DNA of 64,000 nucleotides from positions 1 through 64,000 of the forward strand of contig JAYTVA010000075.1 of NCBI GenBank assembly GCA_043744255.1. Reading direction: 5' to 3'. The DNA comes from UKL13-2 sp043744255 (GTDB lineage Bacteria > Pseudomonadota > Gammaproteobacteria > Burkholderiales > Usitatibacteraceae). Both the position numbers and the translations under genes were made by a program. Positions 15,274 to 23,965 of the stretch are shown here, piece by piece. Each line of letters starts with the position of its first letter. Position 1 is the stretch's first letter. Under the pieces are notes generated by a model. It ran no database searches, was not told the DNA's origin, and was given only the letters and a program-made list of their open reading frames with translations.

Positions 15274-16140
15274 ATGCCGCTCGCCCTGTTGGTGCCTGAA
15301 AGTCCGCGCCAGTCCTTGCTTTCCAACCGTCCGCCGATTCATGAGGCGGTGTTGGCGTTGCTGCGCGAGGTGTCCGCGCGTGAGCTAATGCCGCGCTTCA
15401 AACACGTAGCGATTGAGCGCAAGCAAGATGGCACGGTGGTGACCGAAGCGGATCGTGCGGTGGAGGCGGCGCTGATCGCGGTGCTGCCAACCATCTTTGC
15501 GTGTCCGGTTCTTGGCGAAGAAATGCCGCCAGTGGAACAGCAACGCGTGTGGCGCGATGCGGAATGGCTGTGGTGTGTGGACCCGCTCGACGGCACCGGC
15601 AATTTCACCAGCGGCAAACGCTATTTCGGCATCTCGATTGCGTTGATGCACCAGCGCGAAAGTGTGTTCGGCGCGGTGTTCGACCCAAACGCCAATGAAG
15701 CGTTTTACGCGTATCGCGGTGAAGGCGCGTGGATGATCGACAGTCACGGCATCAGCAAACGACTCAAACAGTTGCCGTCCGTGCCGTTGTCGGAGGCGAC
15801 GATTGAAGTCGGTCGCTACAAATTATTGGGGCGCGTGAAAACTGCGCTCGCGCAAAAGCCGCCGTCGAAAAAAATTGTCTCCAGCGGTGCCTCGGTATTG
15901 CAGTGGTGCCACATGGCCTGCGCGCGCGTCGATGCGTTCGTGCATGCCGGCGAGCAGCCGTGGGACTACGCTGCCGGGGCACTGATTCTCGAAGAAGCCG
16001 GTGGCAAGACCGCGACCTTGTTGCACGATGCCTATTGGCGCAGCGTGGATGTGATCGGCTCGTGGCAAAAATCTGCGATTGCAGCGCGCCACCCGGCCTT
16101 GTTTGAGGAGTGGAAGCGCTGGGTGCGTGGGCATATTTAG
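15274..16140 (+). CDS. Inositol monophosphatase-family protein
   Basis: Mg2+-dependent sugar-phosphate phosphatase of 288 residues. The metal ligands of the family are visible: LGEEMPP (motif with two Glu), CVDPLDGTGNF (Asp-x-Leu-Asp-Gly-Thr) and PWDYAAGALILEEAGG. Related enzymes act on inositol-1-phosphate, histidinol phosphate (HisN), fructose-1,6-bisphosphate or PAP, and this one cannot be narrowed down from sequence. The first 20 residues before the IHEAVLALL helix may be extra, and a later start is possible. It is followed by dgkA on the same strand, 54 bp on. Confidence 0.88.
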   Translation: MPLALLVPESPRQSLLSNRPPIHEAVLALLREVSARELMPRFKHVAIERKQDGTVVTEADRAVEAALIAVLPTIFACPVLGEEMPPVEQQRVWRDAEWLWCVDPLDGTGNFTSGKRYFGISIALMHQRESVFGAVFDPNANEAFYAYRGEGAWMIDSHGISKRLKQLPSVPLSEATIEVGRYKLLGRVKTALAQKPPSKKIVSSGASVLQWCHMACARVDAFVHAGEQPWDYAAGALILEEAGGKTATLLHDAYWRSVDVIGSWQKSAIAARHPALFEEWKRWVRGHI

Positions 16141-16194
16141 CAAGTCCTGTTCAATGACGTATGCTTCGCGCAACGAATTTTAGCGAGGATCAGC

Positions 16195-16611
16195 ATGACC
16201 AAAACGACCCAAAACGACGACGTTGCGCACCTCAAAAGTACCGGCGGACCGATGCGCATCCTCAACGCGATTCACTATTCCAGTTCCGGACTCAAGCATG
16301 CGCTGCAACATGAGGCGGCGTTTCGGCAAGAGTGTGTGTTGGCGATTCCGGCGATGATTGGTTGCTGGTGGTCGCCGATTTCCACCGCCGAAAAACTGGT
16401 GTTGTTTGGCGCGACGCTGGCCGTGTTGGTGATCGAGATTTTGAATTCGGCCGTTGAGGCCACGGTGGATCGCATTTCTACTGAGCGTCATCCACTGGCC
16501 GGACGCGCCAAGGACATGGGCAGCGCGGCGGTGATGTTGACGATTCTTTTTGCGGGTCTCTGCTGGTTGTTGATCGCGGGGCCGCATTTTTTGCACTGGA
16601 TTCGCACATGA
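16195..16611 (+). CDS. dgkA: Diacylglycerol kinase DgkA
   Basis: Small trimeric inner-membrane kinase of 138 residues that returns diacylglycerol to phosphatidic acid. It shows the three-helix plan and the diagnostic active-site stretch EILNSAVEATVDRI followed by HPLAGRAKDMGSAAV. The N-terminal region before RILNAIHYSSSGLKHAL is about 15 residues longer than in E. coli. The ribosome site GCGAGGATCAGCATG supports the start. The last 4 bp overlap the following gene, so the two are co-translated. Confidence 0.94.
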   Translation: MTKTTQNDDVAHLKSTGGPMRILNAIHYSSSGLKHALQHEAAFRQECVLAIPAMIGCWWSPISTAEKLVLFGATLAVLVIEILNSAVEATVDRISTERHPLAGRAKDMGSAAVMLTILFAGLCWLLIAGPHFLHWIRT

Positions 16612-17879
16612 ACATCGCAGAGAAAGCGCGCGCCCTGAAAGCCAAACTCAGCAGCCGCAACACCACGCGCAGCACTATACGCAAGCGCCTGCGCGGCCCC
16701 ACCAATTTGCAGTTTGCTTTGGCGGATTCGATTGCGTTGCTCAACGCTGAGGCGTGGGATGGCGTGGCGGCCGACGCGGGATTTTTTCTGTCGCGCGAAT
16801 ATCTGGCGGCGCTGGAAACGGTGCTGCCCGACAACATTGCGCCACGTTACGCCTTGATTGTCGATGGCATGGGTGCCGATGCGGTGCCCGTCGCGGCGGT
16901 GGTAATGCAGTTGATCGACATTCAACTTGAACAGGTGCGCCCGGAAAAATCGGCAGCGAATAAAAAGTGGCTATCACCGCTCACCGACAAAGTGGCCGAG
17001 CGCGTGCGCCAGCGCGCCTTGGTGTGCGGCAATCTGTTGATCTTCGGGCAATACGGCATCGCCTTTGCGCCCGGCGTGGACGCTGAAACCGCGTGGCATG
17101 CGGTGGCCGAGGTGATGTATCGCGTGCGACAAACCGAAGCGCTAAACGGCAAGATTCAATTCGCGATGATTAAGGATTTGCATGCGCCTTTCATTGCGCA
17201 GGCGAAGTATCTGGAGCATCTCAGTTATCGCTATGTTGAGACTGAGCCGAACATGGTGCTTTCGCTCGGCGCATCTTGGAAAAATTACGACGATTATTTG
17301 GCGAGCCTCGCTTCGAAGTACCGCGCCAATGTGCGCAACGGCGTGTTGAAGCCGTTCGATGCCGCCGGCCTTACCGTGCGCTCCATTACCGATATGGCCG
17401 CTCACGAGGCGGTGATTCACGATCTCTACAAACAGGTGCAGATGAATGCGGACGTACGCCCGTTCTTGTTGCCGAGTGCGTATTTCGCGGTGCTGCAACG
17501 CGCGGCCGCTGCGCGCTGTCGTGCGACCGGCGTGTTTCGCGGGTCACAAATGCTGGGCTTTTTGATCTCCATCGGTGATGGCGAAACAGCGGTGGCGTAT
17601 CACATTGGCTTCGATCGCGAGGCGGCTGAACATGCACCGATTTACTTGCGATTGCTGCACGCGGGCATCGCGGATGCGATTGCGCTGGGCTGTAAACGGG
17701 TGTCGTTTGGCCGCACGGCACTAGAGCCAAAGGCCGCGCTGGGAGCCAAGCCTGAGCCATTTGGTGTGTTGTTGCGGCACCGTCAGCCGGTGTTGAATAA
17801 GCTGATGAAGCGGATGTTATTGGGGATTGAACATGCGGATGCGCCGGAGCGGAATCCGTTCAAGAAGGAAGCTGCCTAA
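16608..17879 (+). CDS. GNAT-fold (BioF2-like / FemAB-related) acetyltransferase
   Basis: Protein of 423 residues whose C-terminal half looks like the Acetyltransf_6 (BioF2-like) domain. The segment WKNYDDYLASLASKYRANVRNG matches the beginning of that fold, and the part around TAVAYHIGFDREAAEHAPIYLRLLHAGIADAIALGCKRVSFG matches the helix-strand core. Related proteins transfer acyl groups to sugars or peptidoglycan precursors. The overlap with dgkA suggests a cell-envelope role. The first 40 residues are rich in Lys and Arg. The substrate is unknown. It converges with rlmI, overlapping by 4 bp. Confidence 0.7.
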   Translation: MNIAEKARALKAKLSSRNTTRSTIRKRLRGPTNLQFALADSIALLNAEAWDGVAADAGFFLSREYLAALETVLPDNIAPRYALIVDGMGADAVPVAAVVMQLIDIQLEQVRPEKSAANKKWLSPLTDKVAERVRQRALVCGNLLIFGQYGIAFAPGVDAETAWHAVAEVMYRVRQTEALNGKIQFAMIKDLHAPFIAQAKYLEHLSYRYVETEPNMVLSLGASWKNYDDYLASLASKYRANVRNGVLKPFDAAGLTVRSITDMAAHEAVIHDLYKQVQMNADVRPFLLPSAYFAVLQRAAAARCRATGVFRGSQMLGFLISIGDGETAVAYHIGFDREAAEHAPIYLRLLHAGIADAIALGCKRVSFGRTALEPKAALGAKPEPFGVLLRHRQPVLNKLMKRMLLGIEHADAPERNPFKKEAA

Positions 17880-19048
17880 ATTTTACGCAGCAGCAACCCT
17901 TTCAAATAATCCCCTTCCGGAAAATTCAGCGCGACTGGATGATCCGCGCCGCCACTGAGGTGCTTGACGATTTGCGCATCGACGTTGGCATCGAGCGCGG
18001 CACCGGCGATGATTTTTTGAAACAGGTCAGCCGAGATGCCGCCCGAGCAGGAAAACGTCATCAAGCGCCCGCCTTTGCGCAGCAACTTTAGCCCGAGCAG
18101 GTTGATGTCTTTGTAGGCACGCGTTGCTTTTTCGGCATGCTGCGCGGTCGGGGCAAATTTCGGTGGATCGAGGATGATGAGGTCGAAACTCTTGCCCATG
18201 TCGCGCAGTTTACGAAGGGCTGCGAATACGTCGGCCTCCCAAAATTCGGCGCGCGCGGCGTCCACCGCATTCAAGGTCACATTGCGTTTGGCAGTGGCGA
18301 GTGCAGGCCCGGAGCTGTCGATGGAGAGTACCGATTTTGCGCCGCCCACTAGCGCCGCCACACTCATGCCACCGGTGTAACAAAAACAATTCAGCACATC
18401 GGCATCACGCGCGAGCGATTGCGTGAGCGCACGGCTGTCGCGTTGATCGAGATAGAAACCGGTCTTGTGGCCGTCACGAATATCGACGGCGATGTTGATG
18501 CCGTTTTCTTCGATCACCACGTCGTCCGTCAGCGGCGCACCACTGATGAGACCGGCGCGAATTGGCAAGCCTTCGAGGGCACGTACGTCTGCGTCCGAAC
18601 GTTCGTACACCGTTTTCACACCCGCTTCTTCGATCAACAATTGCGCCATCAATTCGCGTTGCGGCTCCATGCCAGCGGTGAGAATTTGCATGACCGCAAC
18701 ATCGGCGTAGCGATCCACGATCACGCCGGGCAATTGATCGGACTCAGCGTGGATGAGCCTGAAGGCATTGGACGCGGTGATGTCACGGCGCGCAATGGCC
18801 GCACGCACGCACGCACGGAAGAACGCTTCGTCGATGATTTCGCCTTCGACAAACGACAGGACGCGCGCAACGATTTGCGATTGCGCGCTGAACGCGGCAG
18901 TGGCGAGAAAGCGCCCGTCGTCCGCGACGACTTGCACAATATCGCCGGAAGCCGCGCCGTTGCTAGACTTCACGGCACCGGAGAAAATCCATGGGTGCTT
19001 GCGCAACAGCGATTTTTCGCGACCGCCGTTGATGATGATTTTTTTCAT
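17876..19048 (-). CDS. rlmI: Class I SAM-dependent rRNA methyltransferase RlmI
   Basis: 23S rRNA (cytosine-C5) methyltransferase of 390 residues. It has the N-terminal PUA domain (GREKSLLRKHPWIFSGAV) and a linker region. A Rossmann fold follows, with SAM motif I as LNCFCYTGGMSVAALVGGA and motif IV as LIILDPPKFAPT. The catalytic cysteine of this family is in the FSCSGGIS segment near the C-terminus. I start at the ATG (19048), which gives MKKIIINGGREKSLL; an in-frame GTG at 19054 is less likely. A TACAAT -10 hexamer ends exactly 6 nt before that ATG and there is no ribosome site, which points to a leaderless transcript. Confidence 0.9.
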   Translation of the reverse strand: MKKIIINGGREKSLLRKHPWIFSGAVKSSNGAASGDIVQVVADDGRFLATAAFSAQSQIVARVLSFVEGEIIDEAFFRACVRAAIARRDITASNAFRLIHAESDQLPGVIVDRYADVAVMQILTAGMEPQRELMAQLLIEEAGVKTVYERSDADVRALEGLPIRAGLISGAPLTDDVVIEENGINIAVDIRDGHKTGFYLDQRDSRALTQSLARDADVLNCFCYTGGMSVAALVGGAKSVLSIDSSGPALATAKRNVTLNAVDAARAEFWEADVFAALRKLRDMGKSFDLIILDPPKFAPTAQHAEKATRAYKDINLLGLKLLRKGGRLMTFSCSGGISADLFQKIIAGAALDANVDAQIVKHLSGGADHPVALNFPEGDYLKGLLLRKI

Positions 19049-19054
19049 GGTCAC

Positions 19055-19060
19055 ATTGTA
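19055..19060 (-). promoter_or_regulatory. -10 element of rlmI, adjoining the start codon
   Basis: TACAAT on the minus strand is separated from the rlmI ATG by 6 nt, so transcription would begin at the A of the start codon. The neighbouring trmB shows the mirror arrangement 26 bp away. Confidence 0.55.
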
Positions 19061-19085
19061 GCGAGGCTTACGCGAAGCTCATCGC

Positions 19086-19091
19086 TATAAT
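19086..19091 (+). promoter_or_regulatory. -10 element of trmB, adjoining the start codon
   Basis: Consensus TATAAT followed by exactly 6 nt and the trmB ATG. There is no Shine-Dalgarno sequence. This is the clearest leaderless-type promoter in the window. Confidence 0.6.
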
Positions 19092-19097
19092 CGCGCC

Positions 19098-19796
19098 ATG
19101 AGTGAAAAAATCATCGACCCCTCCCTGCCGCATCGAGCCATTCGCAGCTTCGTGTTGCGCCAAGGTCGGCTATCGACGGGGCAATCGCGCGCGGTCGAGT
19201 CGCTGGGGCCGAAATTTGTGTTGCCATTTACGGCGGGCTTGCCATTGGACTATGCCGCGCAGTTTGGCCGCGTGGCACCAACGATTGTCGAAATCGGTTT
19301 TGGCATGGGACACACGACGGCTGACGTGGCTGAGGCGCTGCCAGACAAAAATTTCATCGGCATCGAAGTGCATACGCCTGGCGTCGGTGGCCTGCTGAAA
19401 ATGATCGACGAGCGTGGCCTCAATAATTTACGAATCGTGCAACACGATGCGGTGGAAGTGTTGCAACACATGATCGCCGATGGCTCGCTGGCCGGACTGC
19501 ATATTTTTTTCCCGGATCCGTGGCCGAAAAAACGCCATCACAAGCGGCGTTTGATTCAGGCATCCAGCGTGACATTGTTCATAGATAAATTGCAGCGCGG
19601 CGGCTATATTCATCTGGCAACCGACTGGCAGGAATACGCAGAACAAATGCTGGACGTGTTACGCGCAGCACCGGGCATCGAAAACACCGCAGAGAACTTC
19701 GCCGCGCGACCAAGCTATCGCACGGAATCAAATTTTGAACGCAAAGGCCTCGCAAAAGGCCACGGCGTGTGGGACTTAGTTTTTCGCAAGCTGTAG
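19098..19796 (+). CDS. trmB: tRNA (guanine-46-N7)-methyltransferase TrmB
   Basis: Methylates G46 in the variable loop of tRNA, using S-adenosylmethionine. It has 232 residues, matching the family. The SAM motif reads VEIGFGMGHTTADVAEAL, and the catalytic/tRNA-binding motif FFPDPWPKKRHHKRRLI is intact. The last block has the family's TDW and GVWDL elements. The gene shares a 49-bp divergent intergenic stretch with rlmI and is followed by the FecR-like gene after 21 bp. Its start follows a TATAAT with 6-nt spacing and no ribosome site. Confidence 0.96.
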   Translation: MSEKIIDPSLPHRAIRSFVLRQGRLSTGQSRAVESLGPKFVLPFTAGLPLDYAAQFGRVAPTIVEIGFGMGHTTADVAEALPDKNFIGIEVHTPGVGGLLKMIDERGLNNLRIVQHDAVEVLQHMIADGSLAGLHIFFPDPWPKKRHHKRRLIQASSVTLFIDKLQRGGYIHLATDWQEYAEQMLDVLRAAPGIENTAENFAARPSYRTESNFERKGLAKGHGVWDLVFRKL

Positions 19797-19817
19797 AAAA
19801 TCGGGATCAAAAAAAAC

Positions 19818-20516
19818 ATGAACAAAAAAGCACGGCGCACCTGGCTTAAACAAGCATCGGCGCTCGGCCTCCTTGGCCCGGCGGGCATTTCATCGCTGAT
19901 TCAGGATGTACTGGCGAGGGGCGATATTCCCGTCGTCATCGGCATGAATAGCCTCAAGGGGAGCGCTACCGTCAACGGCATTCCAGCAAAGGTCGGCACG
20001 CCCATCAAGCCCGGCGACAAGCTCGTCACCGGCAATGAAAAAAATAATGTGGCCGTCGTGGTGATCGGCAAGGACGCGTTCATGGTGCGCGCGGGCACCA
20101 CGATTGTGTTTGAAGAAAGCAAAGAAAAACCCGGCGTGCTCGATACCGTGCTCATCAGTACCGGAAAAATTCTATCGGTGTTCGCCAAGCGGCCTCCCGA
20201 TCAACGCGTGAAGATGCGGGCGCGCACCGCCACCATTGGGATTCGCGGCACTGGCTGCTACCTCGAGGCACTGGAAACGCGCACCTATTTTTGTTTGTGC
20301 TATGGCGAGGCGACGGTCGATTCGCCCGGTATGGCCACGCGCAATGTCAAAACCAAACATCACGATGACCCGATGTGGCTTGACGATTCCACCGGCACCA
20401 TGAACGTGGAATCCACAAAATTTGGCAGCCACACCGATGATGAACTCATCATGCTGGAAAAACTCACGGGACGCGAGCCGCCGTTTGTGGCGATGGGGCT
20501 GACGGGGGTTTACTGA
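19818..20516 (+). CDS. FecR-like domain protein with Tat-type leader
   Basis: Exported protein of 232 residues. The N-terminus ARRTWLKQASALGLLGPAG is a twin-arginine signal, with a charged RRTWLK motif before the hydrophobic stretch. The mature part contains the FecR domain pattern: a GSATVNG strand, GTPIKPGDKLVTGNEKNN, AFMVRAGTTIVF and the diagnostic TATIGIRGTGCY. FecR domains usually sense periplasmic signals, but there is no sigma factor or TonB receptor nearby. Alone like this, it may be a structural or adhesin-associated periplasmic protein. It has several cysteines (GCY, FCLCY) that could bind metal or form a disulfide. Confidence 0.72.
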   Translation: MNKKARRTWLKQASALGLLGPAGISSLIQDVLARGDIPVVIGMNSLKGSATVNGIPAKVGTPIKPGDKLVTGNEKNNVAVVVIGKDAFMVRAGTTIVFEESKEKPGVLDTVLISTGKILSVFAKRPPDQRVKMRARTATIGIRGTGCYLEALETRTYFCLCYGEATVDSPGMATRNVKTKHHDDPMWLDDSTGTMNVESTKFGSHTDDELIMLEKLTGREPPFVAMGLTGVY

Positions 20517-20517
20517 T

Positions 20518-21285
20518 TCAGCGCATCGCGCCGAAGTACAGCCGGGTATCGTATTCGAACGTGACGGTGCCACCTTGCTGATGCACGGCAAAGATTTCCT
20601 TCGCGCGCGCGACTAGCGGTGCATGATTCACGTGGTTTGGTGCCGGGACGTAACTCGCGGATTGCAAGCGCCCCAGTAACCCGGCCAAGTCGAAGCGCTG
20701 CACGTTATCCACCGACGCCGTCGCAACTTCACCACCAAAAAACTTCCCAAGTGCGACGCGCTCCATGGGGTCTTTGTGCGTGCTGTTTTGGTAATCCGTC
20801 GCGTAGGTGTGCAACATCGCTTCGTAATCGCGCAAGAACGGCGTGCTGTCCACGCGGCGATCATTCCACACCAGAACGGCGATGCCTTCGGGTTTCAAGA
20901 TGCGCAAAAATTCCGCGCGCGCCCGCTCACGGTCAAACCAGTGAAACGCTTGCGCGGCGACGACAAAATCGAATGTCTGCGCGGGTAGGCGCGTTGCCTC
21001 CGCCGTCGCGCCGATGCTATTAAAGCGACCAAATGGAGCGAGCAAATGTTCGGCGGCTTCGCGCATTTCCTGACTGGGTTCCACCCCGACCACAGGATTG
21101 CCGTTTTCTAAAAACAATTGGGTCAACATGCCGGTGCCCGAACCGATGTCGGCGATCACGCTTTCCGGCGTGAGCCCGCAACGATCTGCGAGCAGGTCGA
21201 GAATTTCAATCGGGTAGTTAGGGCGAAAGTTGATGTAGTCGCTGACGCGATCAGAAAAACGGGTGGTGGGATTTGGCGCGGGCAT
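20518..21285 (-). CDS. Class I SAM-dependent methyltransferase
   Basis: Methyltransferase of 255 residues. The SAM-binding motif I reads VIADIGSGTGMLTQLFLENG, the acidic motif II is GVEPSQEM, and motif IV reads FDFVVAAQAFHWFD, as in the Methyltransf_11 group. The N-terminus FSDRVSDYINFRPNYP is typical of small-molecule methyltransferases such as the trans-aconitate group. The ATG at 21285 is preferred; one at 21300 would overlap the preceding gene. No substrate is suggested by the neighbours. It follows the acyl-CoA dehydrogenase gene closely on the same strand. Confidence 0.85.
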   Translation of the reverse strand: MPAPNPTTRFSDRVSDYINFRPNYPIEILDLLADRCGLTPESVIADIGSGTGMLTQLFLENGNPVVGVEPSQEMREAAEHLLAPFGRFNSIGATAEATRLPAQTFDFVVAAQAFHWFDRERARAEFLRILKPEGIAVLVWNDRRVDSTPFLRDYEAMLHTYATDYQNSTHKDPMERVALGKFFGGEVATASVDNVQRFDLAGLLGRLQSASYVPAPNHVNHAPLVARAKEIFAVHQQGGTVTFEYDTRLYFGAMR

Positions 21286-21290
21286 CGTCG

Positions 21291-23105
21291 TTAAAACCAT
21301 TCAGCTTGCATATCGAGGGTGGTGGTGTCGGCGGTGGCGAGGGTGGCAAGCAGCGTATTCGCTTTCGGTAATTCCCACGTGAAAAAATATTGGCAGGCTT
21401 GTCGTTTGCCGTTGTAAAAATCGTCGTCCACACCGTTGACTTTTTTCTCGGCCACTGAACATTGCTCGATCCAAATCCACGCGATTACGATGTGGCCAAA
21501 CGCTTCGAGATAAGCGCTGGCATTGGCGAGTGTGCGATTCGCGTCGCCCAATCGGTAGAGGCTTGCTGTCACCGATTGAAGTTGCTGGAGGCTCGCGGTG
21601 AGTGCGGCAGCGTGAGGTGAGGCGCTCGCGTGGCGCAATGTGCGTTCAATCTCGCGCACCAGCAATTTCATCGCCGCGCCGTCTTGCATCACCACTTTGC
21701 GGCCCAGCAAATCGAGCGCTTGAATGCCGTGTGTGCCTTCGTGAATGGCGTTCAGGCGATTGTCGCGATAGAACTGCTCCACGTTGTAGTCCCGCGTGTA
21801 GCCGTAGCCGCCATGCACTTGGATCGCGAGGCTATTTGCCTCCAAACCCCACTGCGATGGCCAACTTTTAGCGATGGGCGTGAGGACGTCGAGCAACAAG
21901 GTGGCTTCGCGGCGTGCGGTTTCATCGACGGCGGTTTTTTCATCATCGACTAATTTTGCGCAATACAAATTGAGCGCCAGTGCGCCTTCCACGTACGATT
22001 TTTGCGCGAGCAACATGCGGCGGACATCGGCGTGCTCGATGATTGGCACCTGCGGTGCGTTCGCTTCTTTCGCGAGCAGCGGTCTCCCTTGTGGTCGATG
22101 TTTCGCATAGTCCAGCGCGTGCAAATAGCCCGTGTAGCCGAGTACAGCGGCACCGAGACCAACGCCGATGCGCGCTTCGTTCATCATCGTGAACATCTGC
22201 TGCAAGCCTTTGCCAGGCGCGCCGACCAGTTGACCGATGGCACCAGCTGCACCTCCCGGCTGGTATTTGCCTTCGCCGAAATTGAGTAGGCAATTGGTGG
22301 TGCCGCGAAAACCCATTTTATGATTGAGACCCGCAAGCATCACGTCGTTACGCTCACCGCATTTTCCATCGATTTTTCCTTCCACATCCACCAATTTTTT
22401 CGGCACGATGAACAGTGAAATGCCTTTCACGCCGGGCAGCAGGGTGCCATCGGGCGCGGCGATTTTTGCCAACACCAAATGCACGATGTTTTCGCAGAGA
22501 TCGTGCTCCCCTGCCGAGATCCACATCTTGTTGCCAAACAGACGATAGCTACCATCGGCTTGCACCACGGCGCGGGTCTTGATGTCGGCCAGCGATGAGC
22601 CCGCTTGCGGTTCAGATAAACACATCGTCCCCATGAAACGCCCCGCCAATAGGGGCTTTACAAAGGTTTCGATCTGTTGCGGACTGGCGTGGGCGAGTAA
22701 TAAATTTGCATTGCCGATGGTGAGGAACGCGTAGCCGGTGGTGGCAACATTGGCGCCCAAGAAATACGCCATGCACGCATTCGCAATCGTGACGGGTAAC
22801 TGCATGCCGCCGAGCGCTTCGTCGTGTTGCGCGGCGATCAAACCGGCGCGCGCGAATTCATCGAGTGCGATTTTGATTTCGGGGATAAGTTGCACGCGCT
22901 CGCCGTCGAAGGTCGGTTCGTTGGCATCACTTTTTCTGTTGTGTGGCGCGAAATATTGCGTCGCCAATTTTTCAGCAATGTCGATGGCCGCATCGAAGGT
23001 CTCGCGCGAATGCTCGGCGTAGCGTGTGCGCTCAGTCAGGCGCGCGACATCAAGCCATTCGTAGAGTAAAAAATTCAGATCGCGGCGATTGAGAATGAGT
23101 GACAT
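21291..23105 (-). CDS. Acyl-CoA dehydrogenase with C-terminal extension domain
   Basis: FAD-dependent acyl-CoA dehydrogenase of 604 residues, longer than the classical type of about 380. It carries the family blocks MCLSEPQAGSSLADIKT and GNKMWISAGEHDL (FAD and substrate binding), the QVHGGYGYTRDYNVEQFYRD motif, and an extra C-terminal helical domain after about residue 450 (FadE12/DmdC-like branch). It carries out the first oxidation step of fatty-acid or related acyl-CoA breakdown; chain length is not predictable. The start codon shares one base with the stop of the upstream SDR gene (TAATG), so translation is probably coupled. Confidence 0.92.
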   Translation of the reverse strand: MSLILNRRDLNFLLYEWLDVARLTERTRYAEHSRETFDAAIDIAEKLATQYFAPHNRKSDANEPTFDGERVQLIPEIKIALDEFARAGLIAAQHDEALGGMQLPVTIANACMAYFLGANVATTGYAFLTIGNANLLLAHASPQQIETFVKPLLAGRFMGTMCLSEPQAGSSLADIKTRAVVQADGSYRLFGNKMWISAGEHDLCENIVHLVLAKIAAPDGTLLPGVKGISLFIVPKKLVDVEGKIDGKCGERNDVMLAGLNHKMGFRGTTNCLLNFGEGKYQPGGAAGAIGQLVGAPGKGLQQMFTMMNEARIGVGLGAAVLGYTGYLHALDYAKHRPQGRPLLAKEANAPQVPIIEHADVRRMLLAQKSYVEGALALNLYCAKLVDDEKTAVDETARREATLLLDVLTPIAKSWPSQWGLEANSLAIQVHGGYGYTRDYNVEQFYRDNRLNAIHEGTHGIQALDLLGRKVVMQDGAAMKLLVREIERTLRHASASPHAAALTASLQQLQSVTASLYRLGDANRTLANASAYLEAFGHIVIAWIWIEQCSVAEKKVNGVDDDFYNGKRQACQYFFTWELPKANTLLATLATADTTTLDMQAEWF

Positions 23106-23872
23106 TACACGTCGCGTGGTTTGCGTGGCATGTGGCTAAACACGCGGTCGTACAGCCAATTGGGCACGATGCGCAGCACGCGCGCGGCGATGCCCATTTG
23201 CCAAGGGATTACTGTGAACGAAGTTTTGGCGGCAATGGCGCGCTCAAAGCGGCGCGCGGCGTCGGCAGCGTCAATCAGGAACGGCATATTGAAGGTGTTT
23301 ACTGCGGTCATCGGCGTGCGGATATAGCCAGGGCAAATGGTGACGACCGAGATACCATCACCCCGCAACTCCACGCGCAGACTTTCACAAAAGGTGATCG
23401 CGGCGGCCTTCGAGGCTGAATACGCGCCGCTGCCGGGGATGCCACGGAACCCAGCGACACTGGCGACGCCGACCAAGGTGCCGGTCTGCACTGCCTTCAT
23501 CGGTGCGACAAAGGCGTTGAAGGTGTTGACCATACCGAGCACATTGATGTCGAACACGTCACGGAACGCCTGCAAATCGTCTTCGCCCGTTAACGTGCCG
23601 CGCGACACACCGGCGTTGGCAATCACGATGTCGGGTGCGCCGAAGCGAGTGACGAAATCATCAGCGGCGGCGCGGAGTGCCACCGCATCGCGCACGTCGC
23701 AAGCGTAGAGCGCAGGCGCTGCACCACCGGCGGCAACAATGTCGTTACTGAGCTGCTGCAAAAAATCAAAGCGGCGCGCAACCAAGCCAAGTTGCGCGCC
23801 GCTGTTGTTGTACTGTCGGGCGAGGGCTTCGCCGATTCCACTGGATGCACCGGTGATGAAAACTTTTTTCAT
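23105..23872 (-). CDS. SDR-family NAD(P)-dependent oxidoreductase
   Basis: Short-chain dehydrogenase of 255 residues. It has the nucleotide-binding TGASSGIGEALARQY near the N-terminus, the NAGVSRG strand, and the catalytic GAYSASKAAAITF, where Tyr and Lys are correctly spaced. A CPGYIRTPM loop follows. The C-terminal segment WQMGIAARVLRIVPNWLYDRVF is hydrophobic, as in membrane-associated SDR reductases. It is the first gene of a pair with the acyl-CoA dehydrogenase and may supply or use its product. A TAAAAT hexamer lies exactly 6 nt before the ATG with no ribosome site. Confidence 0.9.
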   Translation of the reverse strand: MKKVFITGASSGIGEALARQYNNSGAQLGLVARRFDFLQQLSNDIVAAGGAAPALYACDVRDAVALRAAADDFVTRFGAPDIVIANAGVSRGTLTGEDDLQAFRDVFDINVLGMVNTFNAFVAPMKAVQTGTLVGVASVAGFRGIPGSGAYSASKAAAITFCESLRVELRGDGISVVTICPGYIRTPMTAVNTFNMPFLIDAADAARRFERAIAAKTSFTVIPWQMGIAARVLRIVPNWLYDRVFSHMPRKPRDV

Positions 23873-23965
23873 CCGTGCATTTTAACTGACGCTTGCTAAC
23901 TTACGCCCCGGCCGGTGCAGGAGCTACAGCAGGTTTAGGTGCTGGCTTCTTCACCTTGGGGCGCA

